Positions 22,845-35,787 of a stretch of 64,000 nt of DNA are shown piece after piece (positions within the stretch are counted from its first letter, which is position 1; each line of letters opens with the position of its first letter). The notes beneath the pieces were generated by a model. That model was given only the letters and a program-made list of their open reading frames with translations, ran no database searches and had not been told where the DNA came from. The DNA comes from Russula earlei (Eukaryota > Basidiomycota > Agaricomycetes > Russulales > Russulaceae). The stretch is taken from NCBI GenBank assembly GCA_025769875.1, contig JAGFNK010000003.1, positions 372,001 through 436,000 on the forward strand. The letters are read 5' to 3'. The position numbers and the translations under genes were made by a program.

Positions 22845-25800
22845 ATGGAGGTTCGCATCTTTCGCGTGCATCTTCATATTTTTTCGTGTCAGCTGAGCCA
22901 CTCTGACTATAGACACTGGTTCCAAGTAACTCGTCTACCGCCGCGGCGGTCACCTTCATCACATTTGTCCAGGACCTCACGAAGAAATCCAAAGCATGGG
23001 CCCCCATGATCGAGCTCTGTGCTTCCGGAGAAAAGACCCTGGAAAGGTTCCGATATCAATTTCCTGACGACTGGCTCTACAGCGACCAACTACGTGGAGA
23101 ATGGAGCGCTTACAACGAGATTTTGAAGAGGAAGAACGACTCGATCCAGGAACAGCTCGGTGCGCTCGCCCTCTTACCGTAAATCGCGATATTGACATCT
23201 GCTCAGCTGGTCTTCAACTCAAGGTCGTTGCGGAAGACAAGATCGTAGAGAACAAGATCAATGACATATTGGAGGAATGGATCCAGACGCGCCCGGTGCA
23301 GGGCAACATGCGTGCCGATACCGCCATGAACACGATTAACGTATTCGAGGGCAAGCTCAACCGCGTGCAGGAGGATTACGACCTCCTCTGTCGCGCCAAG
23401 GAGGCCCTGGACCTGGAGCTCATCCGGCACACTCGTCTCGAGCCCGTTTTCGAAGAGCTTCGCGACCTCAAAGCCGTCTGGACGGCGCTGTCCGGCATAT
23501 GGAGTCAGATCAGCGAACTGCGCGACTTGGCCTGGTCGACCGTACAGCCACGGAAATTGCGGCAGCAAATGGACGGACTGCTGGGCAGTACCAAGGACAT
23601 GCCGACGCGGATGCGGCAGTATGCCGCGTTTGAGTATGTGCAGGATGTATTGAGGAGTTTGCTCAAGTCGAACACAATCATTGGAGAACTGAAGAGCGAG
23701 GCTTTGAAAGACCGTCACTGGAAGCAGCTATTCAAGCTGCTGAAGACGCCATCTCAACCCAGTCTGACCCTGTAAGTTGTCTCGATCTGCTCGCCATTGA
23801 TCCTGCCGACCTCATACGATACCCAGCATGACTTTGGGCAATGTGTATGACTTGGACCTGAAGAAGAATGAAAGTAAAATCAAAGGCGTCATCATCCAGG
23901 CTCAGGGCGAGGTTCGTTCGCCTTTACACTTTTTTATTTCCTCAATTCATAGGCACATAGATGGCTCTTGAAGAGTACATCAAGCAAGTCAAGGAAACTT
24001 GGACCAACTACACCCTTGATCTTGTAAACTACCAGAACAAGTGTCGTTTGATCCGGTACGCATACGAGTTGATTTCTCTCATTTGAAGAAGCCAACACTT
24101 GGTGTTCTCTCAGTGGTTGGGACGACCTGTTCAACAAGTGCAGCGAGAATCTGAACTCCTTGGTAGCTATGAAGCTATCTCCATACTACAAAGGTGACAT
24201 CCACTTGCATACTTCTCGTTCCTGCACTGAAACGCTTCTGCAGTATTCGAGGAAGAGGTACGTCCACGCTGTCAACTTAAAGGAATATCGTTGATGTGCT
24301 TTCAAGGCGAGCTCTTGGGAAGAAAAGCTCAACCGAATACATGTCCTTTTCGGTTAGTCTCTTCATCTCGTCCGATCGCGAACTTACGTTGAAGTATCGA
24401 TAGACGTATGGATCGATGTTCAACGTCAATGGGTCTATCTGGAGGGCATATTTTCTGGAAGTGCCGATATCAAGCACCTTCTCCCCGTTGAGAGCGCGCG
24501 TTTCCAAAACATCAACACCGAATTCCTCACCGTGATGAAGAAAGTTTACAAGTCGTCGTTTGTTACAGACGTCATGAATATCCAAGGCATTCAGAAGAGC
24601 CTTGAGCGGCTGGCAGACCTGCTTAATAAGATACAAAAGGCCCTCGGAGAGTATCTTGAGCGAGAGCGGGCTTCCTTCCCTCGCTTCTACTTCGTTGGCG
24701 ACGAGGATTTGCTCGAGATAATCGGGAACAGCAAGGACATTCGACGGATTATGAAACATCTCAAGAAGATGTTTGCGGGCATTGCCACCGTCAAACTCGA
24801 TGATGACCTAACGCAGATCCAAGGGATGGCCTCTCGTGAAGGCGAAGAGGTTATTTTCAAAGACCCTATATTGCTCAAAGATTATCCCAAGATCAACGAC
24901 TGGTTGGCCAGGATCGAATACTCCATGCGCTTGTCCCTGGCACAGCTTCTTTGCGATGCCGTCGATGAGTTACAGACTTTCTATGGTACTGGAGCAACTT
25001 TGCCAATAGATAGGTTCATCAGCTGGGTGGAGAAGTTCCCTGCCCAGCTCGTCACGCTTGCCGTTCAAGTCGCCTGGACTGCGTCTATTGAGAATGCGTT
25101 TGAGACTTCTCACTCGCTCAGCAGGCCTCTTGATACCATCAAGCAAAGCCTGGATCTCCTTGCTGATATCGTGCTCACGGAACTCAGTCCTGTCACCCGC
25201 AAGAAGTGCGAGCATCTTATTACCGAGATGGTGCATCAGCGCGATGTCACACGGACGCTCGTTCAACAACGCTCGGCCGATAACAAGAGCTTTGCATGGC
25301 TATATCAAATGCGTTTCTATCTCGACCGCGCCATAGAAAATCCGCTTGACCGCTTGGTCATTCGTGTGGCGGACGCTTCATTCCCGTATGGATGGGAGTA
25401 CCTTGGTGTTTCCGAACGCTTGGTCCAAACCCCCCTCACCGATCGGTGCTACCTCACATTGACACAAGCTCTCGACACGCAGCTCGGCGGAGCACCCTTC
25501 GGCCCTGCCGGTACGGGCAAGACGGAATCGGTCAAAGCACTTGGTCTTCAACTCGGCAGATTTGTTCTCGTCTTCTGTTGTGACGAGACATTCGATTTCC
25601 AAGCTATGGGTCGTATCTTTGTTGGGCTCTGTCAAGTTGGCGCATGGGGTTGTTTCGACGAATTCAACCGACTGGAGGAGAGAATTCTCAGTGCTGTCAG
25701 CCAGCAAGTCCAGAGTATACAACAAGGTTTGGCTGCGCTCGTGAAGAATCCAAATGCGGAAATTGAGTTAGTGGGCAAAAACCTGAAGATCCACAAGAAC

Positions 25801-28800
25801 ATTGGAATCTTCATCACTACGAATCCTAATTACGCCGGTCGTTCTCAACTCCCGCCCAATTTAACAAAGTTATTCAGGCCGTAAGTGTTCAACATCTCTT
25901 GCAAATGCACTCCCCCAACGATCTTCCAGTATGGCCATGACTCGTCCTGATCGTGAGCTTATTGCCCAAGTCATGCTCTTCTCCCAAGGTTTCCGCATGG
26001 CCGAGTCACTCGCGTCCAAAATTGTTCCATTCTTCAACCTCTGTGATGAGCAGCTTTCCCCACAACCGCATTACGATTTTGGCCTGCGCGCGCTGAAGGC
26101 GGTCCTTGCAAGTGCTGGCATCCTCAAGCGCGAGCGCCTTCAGGGGGCACGCGCTAGTGGCGATAGCCCTGACGTTGCCGGGCTGTCAGATGTCACCTCC
26201 GAGCAGGTGATCCTTATCCAGAGCGTCACCGAAACTATTGTGCCAAAGCTGGTTGCAGACGATGTGCCTCTACTTACAAGGTCCGTCCTCTGAAATCTAT
26301 GACCAATACTTATCGAGTAACTCATCCCACAGCCTCCTTGCTGATGTCTTCCCTGGCACTGAGTACATTCCTGTGGACCTCGGCGCTCTACGTAGCCACA
26401 TCGGCAAGGTTTGTGAGGAGAGACGCCTAGTCGAAGGCGAGCGCTGGGTCAACAAGATATTGCAACTTTATCAGATTCAGAAGATTCAGCACGGGCTTAT
26501 GATGGTGGGTCCTTCTGGAAGCGGCAAGACCAATGCTTGGCAGGTCTTACTTACTGCGCTTGAGCGGCTGGATGGGATTGAGGGTGTCGCATACGTCATT
26601 GATCCAAAGGCAATGCACAAAGATGCATTATATGGCACTCTCGATCCGACAACACGCGAATGGAATGATGGCCTTTTCACTCATGTCTTGCGCAAGATAG
26701 TCGACGACGTCCGCGGTGAAAGTGGGAAGAGACATTGGATCATCTTCGATGGCGACGTTGATCCTGAATGGGTGGAGAACCTGAACAGGTCTGTGCCCCC
26801 CTCTTGGTTCGCACCTCTAGTCATCTAACATAATTGAAACAGCGTGCTGGACGACAACAAATTGCTCACTTTGCCGAATGGTGAACGCCTGAATCTTCCA
26901 CCCAACGTTCGTATTATGTTTGAGGTTGAGCATCTTCGTTACGCCACGCTCGCAACTGTTAGTCGTTGTGGCATGATCTGGTTTAGTGAAGACGTTGTCG
27001 AACCTCCCATGCTTTATCGCCAATACCTGGGCTCCCTAGCGGCTGTACCCCTGGATGCTGAAGACGACGATGCTTCCGGCCTTACAGGTCGGCGTGTAGA
27101 AGAGGGAGCCGACGAGACAAGTATCAATCTGGCCACGCAGAAGCAGATTGCCACTGTCCTAGAGCCGTACTTCTCGGATGGCGAACTAGTTGGGGCTGCC
27201 CTTGAATACGCATCAGGCTTCGAGCATATCATGGACTTCACCATCACACGTGCGCTGAATACTCTGTTTTCCCTGCTCAACAAAATTGTCCGGAATGTTC
27301 TGGAGTACAACTCGCAGCACTTCTGATTTCCCCCTCAGCGCCGAGCAGGTAGAGCAATATGTCACGAAGCGGATGCTCGTCAGCATTATCTGGGCGTTTT
27401 CCGGAGACGCAAAACTCGACTTGCGCGCTGAGCTCGGACACTTCCTCAGCCAGAGGACGGGAATGGTCCTTCCCCCTTTGTTAAACGGAGCCTCTTTGAT
27501 TGATTTCGACGTTCACATTGCAAGTGGCGAATGGTCCGCATGGGGTGCCAAGGTTCCCCAGATCGAGATTGAGCCGCATACAGTAACTGCATCCGACGTC
27601 GTGGTCCCCACTATGGATACTGTCCGTCATGAGGAGGTTCTTTACTCTTGGCTTTCTGAGCACAAGCCCCTTATGCTTTGCGGACCCCCCGGTTCTGGGA
27701 AGACGATGACAGCTATTCAGTGCCCTCAGAAAACTTCCCGACATGGAGGTGGTTGGTCTCAACTTCTCGAGCGCGACGACCCCAGAGTTGATATTGAAGA
27801 CCTTTGAGCAATATTGTGAGTATAGAAAGACTCCCAATGGCGTCCTGTTGGCTCCTATTCAGCTGGGTCGCTGGCTCGTAGTGTTCTGCGACGAGATCAA
27901 TCTCCCGGCCACCGACAAATACGGGACTCAGAGGGTCATATCCTTTATCCGTCAGCTCGTCCAGTCCGGTGGCTTCTGGCGAACCACAGATATGTCCTGG
28001 GTTAAATTGGAGCGTATTCAATTTGTTGGGGCGTGTAACCCTCCCACAGATCCCGGCCGTGTTCCGCTCAGTCATCGCTTCTTGCGCCATGCCCCACTTA
28101 TCATGGTTGACTATCCTGGAGAGATTTCATTGAAACAGATCTATGGCACGTACACGCGTGCTGTGTTGAAGGTTGTCCCCAATCTCCGCGCATACACCGA
28201 ACCCCTCACAGATGCCATGGTGGATTTCTACTTGGCTTCACAACGGCGATTCACGACAGACATCCAAGCCCATTACGTCTACAGTCCCCGTGAACTTACT
28301 AGATGGGTACGCGGAATCTACGAAGCCATTCGGCCGTTGGAGGGCTTGACCGTCGAAGGTCTTGTGCGAGTCTGGGCTCATGAGGCTCTTCGACTCTTTC
28401 AAGACAGACTGGTTGCCGAGGAAGAAAGGCAATGGACAGATGAGAACATTGATGCCACCGCCATGAACCACTTCCCCACTATTAACAAAGACGAAGCTCT
28501 TGCGCGGCCAATCTTATTTTCTAATTGGACGTCGAAGAACTATATTCCTGTGGACCGCGAGGTTCTTCGCGAGTATACCAAGCAGCGCCTTCGTGTTTTC
28601 TACGAAGAAGAACTTGATGTTCCTCTCGTTCTTTTCAACGACGTTCTTGACCACGTGCTTCGTATTGATCGCGTTTTCCGACAAGTCCAAGGTCATCTCT
28701 TATTAATTGGCGTCAGTGGAAGTGGAAAGGTAAGAGTTCGCGCCAGAATATAGATAGTCGCTGACGCTCTACCGTCAAGACTACACTATCGCGTTTCGTC

Positions 28801-31800
28801 GCATGGATGAACGGCCTCAGTATCTTCCAAATCAAAGTTTCTAACAAGTATACTGGTGATGACTTCGATGAAGACCTGCGTACTGTACTTCGCCGCGCCG
28901 GCACCAAAGGAGAGAAGATTTGCTTTATCATGGATGAGTCGAACGTCCTTGAATCGGGTTTTTTGGAACGTATGAATACGTTACTCGCCAACGCGGAAGT
29001 ACCCGGGCTATTTGAAGGTGACGAACACGCTGCTCTCATGACCGCTTGCAAAGAGGGTTCTCAACGCGACGGGCTAATGCTGGATTCACACGAGGAGTTG
29101 TACCGTTGGTTCACTCAGCAAGTGGCGAAGAATCTCCATGTTGTTTTCACCATGAATCCTCCAGAAAACGGTCTGGCCTCACGCGCTGCTACGTCTCCAG
29201 CCCTTTTCAATCGTTGCGTCCTTGACTGGTTCGGAGATTGGTCTGACCAAGCCTTCTACCAAGTTGGCATGGAGTTTACTCATACCCTCGACCTGGACTT
29301 ATCATCATACTCCCCGCCTGCCATCTTCCCCATCGCATATCACGAGCTTTCTATGCCACCCATCCATCGTACAGCGGTCGTTAATGCTCTGGTCTACGTT
29401 CACATGTCGTTGTATCAAATCAATCAACGTCTTAGCCGCCGGCAAGGTCGCTACAACTACGTCACGCCCCGTCATTACCTGGATTTGTAAGTAGCCTTTT
29501 CACCTTTCATTGTCTTGTGCTGACCCGCTACAGCATCAATCACTATGTTCGCCTTTACAATGAAAAGAGGGACGAACTAGAAGAACAACAGCGCCATCTC
29601 CACGTCGGATTGGATAAACTTCGCGACACTGTCACCCAGGTCGAGCAGTTGAGAAAGAGCCTTGCCGTCAAGCGCACTCAACTCGAGGCTAAGGACAGGG
29701 AAGCCAACGACAAATTGCGACAGATGGTTGCCGACCAGCAGGAGGCTGAGCAAAAGAAAGCCGCTTCCATCGAGATACAGGCCGCCCTAGTTGAACAGGA
29801 CAAGAACATCGAGCAACGTCGTGCAGTGGTGATGGCGGACCTCGCAGATGCTGAACCGGCCGTATTAGAGGCTCAGTCTGCTGTCAGTAATATCAAACGA
29901 CAGCACCTCCAGGAGGTCCGAACAATGGCCAACCCACCGGAAGCCGTCAAATTGACGATGGAATCCGTCTGTACCGTCTTGGGCCATAAAATCGATACCT
30001 GGCGTAACGTCCAAGGTATCATCCGCCGTGATGACTTCATCCAACGAATCGTGAATTTCGATACGACTACTCAAATGACCAAACCTCTCCGGGATCAGAT
30101 GAAGAGGGACTACTTGAGTCGCACCTCTTACAACTTTGAGACCGTCCAGCGAGCCTCCAAGGCTTGTGGCCCTCTTGTGAAATGGGTCCTTGCTCAAGTC
30201 CGCTTCTCCGAAATTCTGGACAAGGTTGAACCGCTACGATATGAAGTTCAGTCTCTCGAACAGCAGGCCGAACAGACTAAGCAGCAGGCAGCCACGATCA
30301 TCACGATGATCTCGGAACTCGAAGGCAGCATCCAAAAGTACAAAGAAGAATACGCAATCCTCATCAGCCAAACCCAAGCCATCAAGTCCGAGATGGAGCG
30401 CGTCCAAGGCAAGGTTGACCGTAGCATGAAGCTTCTGGAAAGTCTGTCGTCGGAACGGGCACGCTGGGAGGCGGGGAGCCGAACCTTTGACGTAGAGATG
30501 AGCACCATTGTCGGCGATGTCCTCCTCTCCTCTGCGTTCTTGGCATATGGTGGTTTCTTCGACCAGCACTATCGCGAAGTTATGTGGCAAGAATGGGTCA
30601 GTCATTTGACTGAAGCCAACATCAAGTTCAAGCCCGAGCTTTCCTTTACGGAGTATTTGTCCACCGCTGACGACCGTCTTAGCTGGCAATCGAGGGGTCT
30701 GCCGTCTGACAATCTCTTCACAGAGAACGCTATCATGCTCAAGCGTTTCAGTCGTTATCCCCTTATCATCGATCCCACTGGACAAGCAACTGCGTTCCTA
30801 CTCAACGAGCACAAAGATCGTAAGATCACAGTCACAAGTTTCTTGGACGAGGCTTTCCTGAAAGTCTTGGAGAGCGCTCTGCGGTTTGGGAACCCTCTCC
30901 TCATTCAAGATGTGGAACACCTCGACCCTATCCTCAATGCCGTGCTCAATAAGGAGATACGCAGAACCGGTGGTCGTGTGCTTATTCGCCTGGGCAGCCA
31001 AGACATCGATTTTTCACCATCATTTACGATGTTCCTGTCGACACGTGACCCTTCTGTTGAGTTCTCACCCGACATCTGCAGCCGCGTCACTTTCGTCAAT
31101 TTCACAATGACGAGGAGCAGCCTGCAGAGTCAGTCCCTCGATCAAGTCCTGAAGGTGGAACGACCAGACACAGAACAAAAGAGGACGGATCTTATGAAAG
31201 TACAAGGTGAATTCCGAGTACGGCTGCGTACGCTCGAGAAACTTCTGTTGCAAGCTCTCAATGAGTCGTCTGGCAACATTCTCGACGATGACAAAGTTAT
31301 CGATACTTTGGAAACTCTGAAACGGGAGGCCGCAGATATCACACGCAAGGTGGAAGAAACGGACATAGTTATGAAGGAAGTGGAGCAAGTGACAGCTGAC
31401 TATCTCCCCATCGCACAAGCTTGCAGTTCGGTGTTCTTTATTCTGGAACAGCTAAATCTCATCAATCACTTCTATCAATTCTCCTTGCCGTTCTTCTTGG
31501 ACATCTTTGAATACGCCCTTCATCATAACCCCCACCTCCAAGGCGTTTCTGATTACGGAGCAAGGCGTGACATCCTCCTCAATGACCTGTTCCTGATCAC
31601 TTATAAACGGACCTCTCGCGCACTTTTCCATCGGGACCATGTCATGCTTGCGGTTCTTCTTGCGCAAGTCAAGCTTCGTGGGCTGGAGGATATCAACGAC
31701 GAGTTAGAGTTCTTGTTGGAGACCAGCGATGTATCAGCTGTCGCGACCGCTTCCACAAACGGGACGATCGAATGTTTGACCGTTGAACAGCAACAGCGTC

Positions 31801-34139
31801 TTGATACGTACGCTAAGCAGTCCTTGTTCAAGCCTGTAGAATCGCACATAATCGAGCGTGAAGACGAATGGATCCCTTTCTTGACTTCCAGCAACCCGGA
31901 GTCTGCCACACCTACTCCTTGGGGACCAAGCACCCGTAAGTCTTTATTACCCTGTTACCTGTAAAGGTTTCTTCATTGTTTCTGCCTAGCTGCCGTTGAG
32001 GCAATCAGGTCACTGCTCATCATCAAATGCCTTCGCCCTGATCGCCTTTTACAATCCACGGCGATCTTCGTCAGGACGGTTTTCGGAGTGGACTTGTCCG
32101 CGGAAGCCACCTTCGATCTTGGCACCATGGTTGCCGACGAGGTGAAAGCACAGACCCCCTTGGCTCTGGTTTCTGTCTCTGGATATGATGCGAGTTATCG
32201 TGTCGAAGGTTTGATACAAAGCACGCAGTCGCGCTGCACCCAGGTGGCTATGGGTTCGCAGGAAGGATTTGGACTTGCGGACCAGGCTATAGGCGTCGCC
32301 TCTCGACAAGGAACGTGGGTTCTCCTGAAGAATGTTCACCTTGCCCCGTCGTGGCTCGGCCAGCTGGAGAAGAAGCTGCAGACGCTACACGCGCACCGGA
32401 ATTTCCGTCTCTTCTTAACCATGGAGGCAAACCCATCGATCCCTGTTAACATTTTACGGCAGTCACGCATTATAATGAACGAGCCTGCACCGGGGGTCAA
32501 GGCAAACCTACTCGATTCACTTCGCAATATCCCACCGGCCCGCCTTACCCAGGGACCCGCTGAAAAGGTCCGCCTATACTTCCTCTTGGCTTGGTTCCAC
32601 GCTGTCGTACAGGAACGTCTGCGATACGTGCCGCTAGGATGGAGTAAAACGTACGACTTCAATGACTCGGATATGTCGTCTGCCTTTACAACAATTGACA
32701 CCTGGTTGCACTCTGTTGCCAAAGGGCGTGCCAACGTCGATCCTGCACAGATCCCTTGGGATGCCATCCGGACGCTGATCAAGCAGTCTGTATACGGCGG
32801 ACGGATAGACAGTGACTTCGATCAGAGGATCCTCGACGCATTTGTGGATGATCTCTTCAGGCCCGCAGCCTATAACGTAGACTTCGATTTGGTCCCTAAT
32901 CTCTCAGGTGCCCATATGCTAAGTGCTCCAGACGGTACAAAACTGGACAACTTCCTGTCGTGGGTCAAACGTCTACCAGACAGGGAGCCACCAGCATGGC
33001 TTAGTCTTCCGCCAACAGCTGAGCGGGTTATCGCTGTCGTCCAGGGTAAGTAAACAATTCTCGTCGTACAACAACGGCTCATGCACGATTAGGGAACGAA
33101 CTGCTCGCGAAGCTGAGGAAGATGCGGGCGCTGGCTGATGATGACGATGATAGCGTAGTCACAACCGGTCCATCAAAAGGGTCGGGATCTCAGCAGCCCG
33201 CGTGGATGCGTGTTCTGTATGAGCGATGCAAGGATTGGCTTGATCAACTACCCTCGGTGCGATATCATCGGCATGCTTTTCGTTAACTCTAATTAGGAAG
33301 CTTCAGACTTTCCGCACACTACACAAGCAGCCTTCTGATAATCAAGATCCCCTTTATCGCCTTTATGCGCGCGAAGGCTCTACTGGTCAAAAATTGTTGA
33401 CTTCCGTTCGCAAAGATCTATCCGACATTATCAAGGTCTGCACAGGACAGCTCAAGCAGACTAACCATCTCCGCGGACTGATGAGCTCTCTGACCAAAGG
33501 TGATCATATCAATGAGTGCCATACAGAGGGCTTGTCTGACATTAAGTCTAGGCACAATCCCTGATCATTGGCGACGCTACAAGGTTAAGAAAACGATGCC
33601 TGTTTCGGAGTGGATTCCCGATTTCGCTCGTCGCCTGGCCCAGCTCGACGGCCTTACTGAAATGGATAACCTCGCCGATGTCGAGGTTTGGCTTGGGGGT
33701 CTCTTCTTCCCCGAGGCCTACATCACAGCAACCCGCCAGGCTGTAGCTCATCGAAAGAAGTGGAGTTTGGAGACACTGCATCTCCGACTTGACATCGAGC
33801 GGGTGAACGATCCTAGTGCATTCATCATCGATGGTATGAATTCACTGTACATTTGCCAAAAAAGCTCTCTCAAATAATTTTATAGGTCTCGTCCTTGAGG
33901 GTGCATCCTGGATCAATGATCAACTTGCTCTAAACCAAGGAGAGTCTACCCGTCTGAATCCGTCCCAGGTTCGGTGGGTTCAAACGGATGACGTGGATTC
34001 TCCCGCGACCTACATCAACTTGCCTGTGTACCTCAATAATGACCGGAGCGATGTGTTGTTCACAGTGAACCTTCCTTTTGACAAGGGTGCTAGTGGTTTG
34101 GTTTTCACTCGCGCGGTCTGCCTCACCGCCAGTGGCTAG
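22845..34139 (+). CDS. dhc2: Cytoplasmic dynein heavy chain, C-terminal (motor) half
   Basis: This is a minus-end-directed microtubule motor subunit. A 6-nt first coding exon (ATGGAG, 22845-22850) splices over 62 nt to [22 protein letters not shown], which in one-piece dyneins lies about 1,100 residues into the tail. Order: tail end and linker (22.9-25.4 kb); AAA1 P-loop GPAGTGKT (25501-25524) and Walker [13 protein letters not shown]2 GPSGSGKT (26508-26531); AAA3 GPPGSGKT (27682-27705); AAA4 GVSGSGKT (intron 28730-28779 inside); coiled-coil stalk and microtubule-binding domain (29.55-30.3 kb); AAA5 with [14 protein letters not shown]6; C-terminal domain ending LTASG at 34139. Roughly 18-20 short introns. 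Two +1 frameshifts interrupt AAA3 (27321 and 27712). The dimerising N-terminal tail is absent, matching the split Dhc1/Dhc2 of Agaricomycetes. Confidence 0.95.
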
Positions 34140-34418
34140 GCAAAAGGTCGAAACTAGGGATCGGATCATTATCAGTCTTGTTGCCCCATATATAGTACCA
34201 TGCAAGTTTATAGATACCCCAGTGTTTCATTGCCATGACATAGTGGAGTCGCAGTGTATATTTCTTAATCGCAGCTAGAAATGGATTACGATCCATGATG
34301 GAGCTTGAGTGAAGGTCGCAACAACCAGGATCCACATGCTCGGGCAATACTGAGCGCTGAGCTACACAGTTGAGTATGATTTGTGTTATGTTGATAAACT
34401 GATACATGAAATTAAAAT

Positions 34419-35664
34419 TCACGACTCATTTACGCTACTTCCTTCTGTGACAATATCTAACACCAACCAGTCTACTTCGATACCCTTCTTGCGGAATATC
34501 TCCCGCGCGTCTTCAGCAATAGACTCAAAGCTGTGTAGTGCGAGTGCAAGAATCGTAGGTCCAGCACCCGAAAGACATATGCCCAATAGCCCCGGATGCG
34601 TGTCGGGCGTGATGGAGGAGGTCACCTCTGGTAGACCTGGGATCTGAGGTCGTCGGTCAGATGACAAGAATTGGAGCGGCCGCATCGAGTTGAGCACCTA
34701 CCAGGGCGCGCCTATATGGCTGATGGACTCGGTCCTTCATGGCTTCATAAATAAGATCGGGATCTGGAGGCGATCTTGAGAGGGCCGTGGTCAAAACGGC
34801 AAGGCGCTGCATGTTGAAGACCTGTCGAGGCATACGCGCGTCACAGACCACCCGACTGTGAAATCCGTTTCAACGGAGTGCATACCACGTCTTTTCGGGA
34901 GTAAGACTGCGGGAGCACCTCCCGAGCCGTCGCAGGTGCTCAACTCGAAGCGCGGTATTATGGCCACGGCGCGTATCTCCTTCGCCCACCCGAAGCGCAC
35001 ATAGTGTCCGATGCCCACGGGCGGCAGCGGGGGATCGCGGCCCCAGTCGGGGCCGGCGTCGGGGGGGTACTCCGGAAGGACCTCGCTGAGGGGGACGCTC
35101 GCGGCCTGGGTCGCGCTGGGGTCGAGCTCGCGCAGGTAAGAGCCGACGAAGCCCCCGACGAGCGCGGCGGTGACGTTGTCCGGATGGCGCTCGACCATGA
35201 GCGCAAAGTCGAGCATGCGCCCCCGCGAGAGGCCCAGCCGTCCGAGCGCGTCGCCCAGCATGACGCCCGCGATGACCGCGGCGCCGGACGAGCCGAGCCC
35301 GCGGCCGAACGGGATCTCGTTGCGCGCGTGGAGGGTCAGGCCCGGGGGGAAGGAGGGGAACGCCGCTGCAGCGCAGGACGTACAGCGCGACGCGAGTGGT
35401 GAGATTTTTGTATGCGTCGAGCGGCACTTCGTCCGCGCCTTCGCCCGCGTACGAGAGGGTGGGCCGATCTGGCACTGCTGGTGCGGTTGTTGCTGCTGAG
35501 GGCGCATCTGAAGGGCCGGGTACCGTCACGGTCAGAGTGAGGTAGAGGGAAAGAGAGAGGCCGACGACATCGAAACCCGGTCCGATGTTGGCAGATGTTG
35601 CGGGAACACGGATCACGAAGGATCGCGGTTGGGCCGTCATCTCTTCTGGGGGTATTTGCGTCAC
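34419..35664 (-). CDS. THR1: Homoserine kinase (GHMP family), frame broken twice
   Basis: This enzyme phosphorylates L-homoserine to O-phosphohomoserine in threonine biosynthesis. Motifs: [20 protein letters not shown] (N-terminal GHMP strand), [31 protein letters not shown] (ATP-binding motif 2), [49 protein letters not shown], then after an intron IPGLPEV and [17 protein letters not shown] (motif 3), stop at 34419. Two introns are clear (donor after KDV, donor after RRAL). Two +1 shifts break the frame: one in a six-base G run at 35344-35349 and one near 34931-34934. Correcting them yields a complete, family-like protein, so I read it as a real gene with sequence errors rather than a pseudogene. 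GC is high in the 5' half. Confidence 0.9.
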
Positions 35665-35787
35665 TCTGATGTGAGTTGGTTGCTGGCCTGCTTTGTGTGG
35701 CGGAGCCGATTGACGAGTCTCGGTCGGCCGATGTCAAAAGTAACATACTTTCTCGGACCCTTTTTTAATATTCTCATCCTCTCTAGT

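Noticed and set aside
27306..27339. 34-nt GT...AG intron in dynein that would fix the frame
   Set aside because: Shorter than any other intron here and it would delete EYNSQHxDFPL, conserved in dynein heavy chains.
34958..35499. Long open frames on both strands over the homoserine kinase 5' half
   Set aside because: GC-rich shadow frames of a recognised GHMP kinase.
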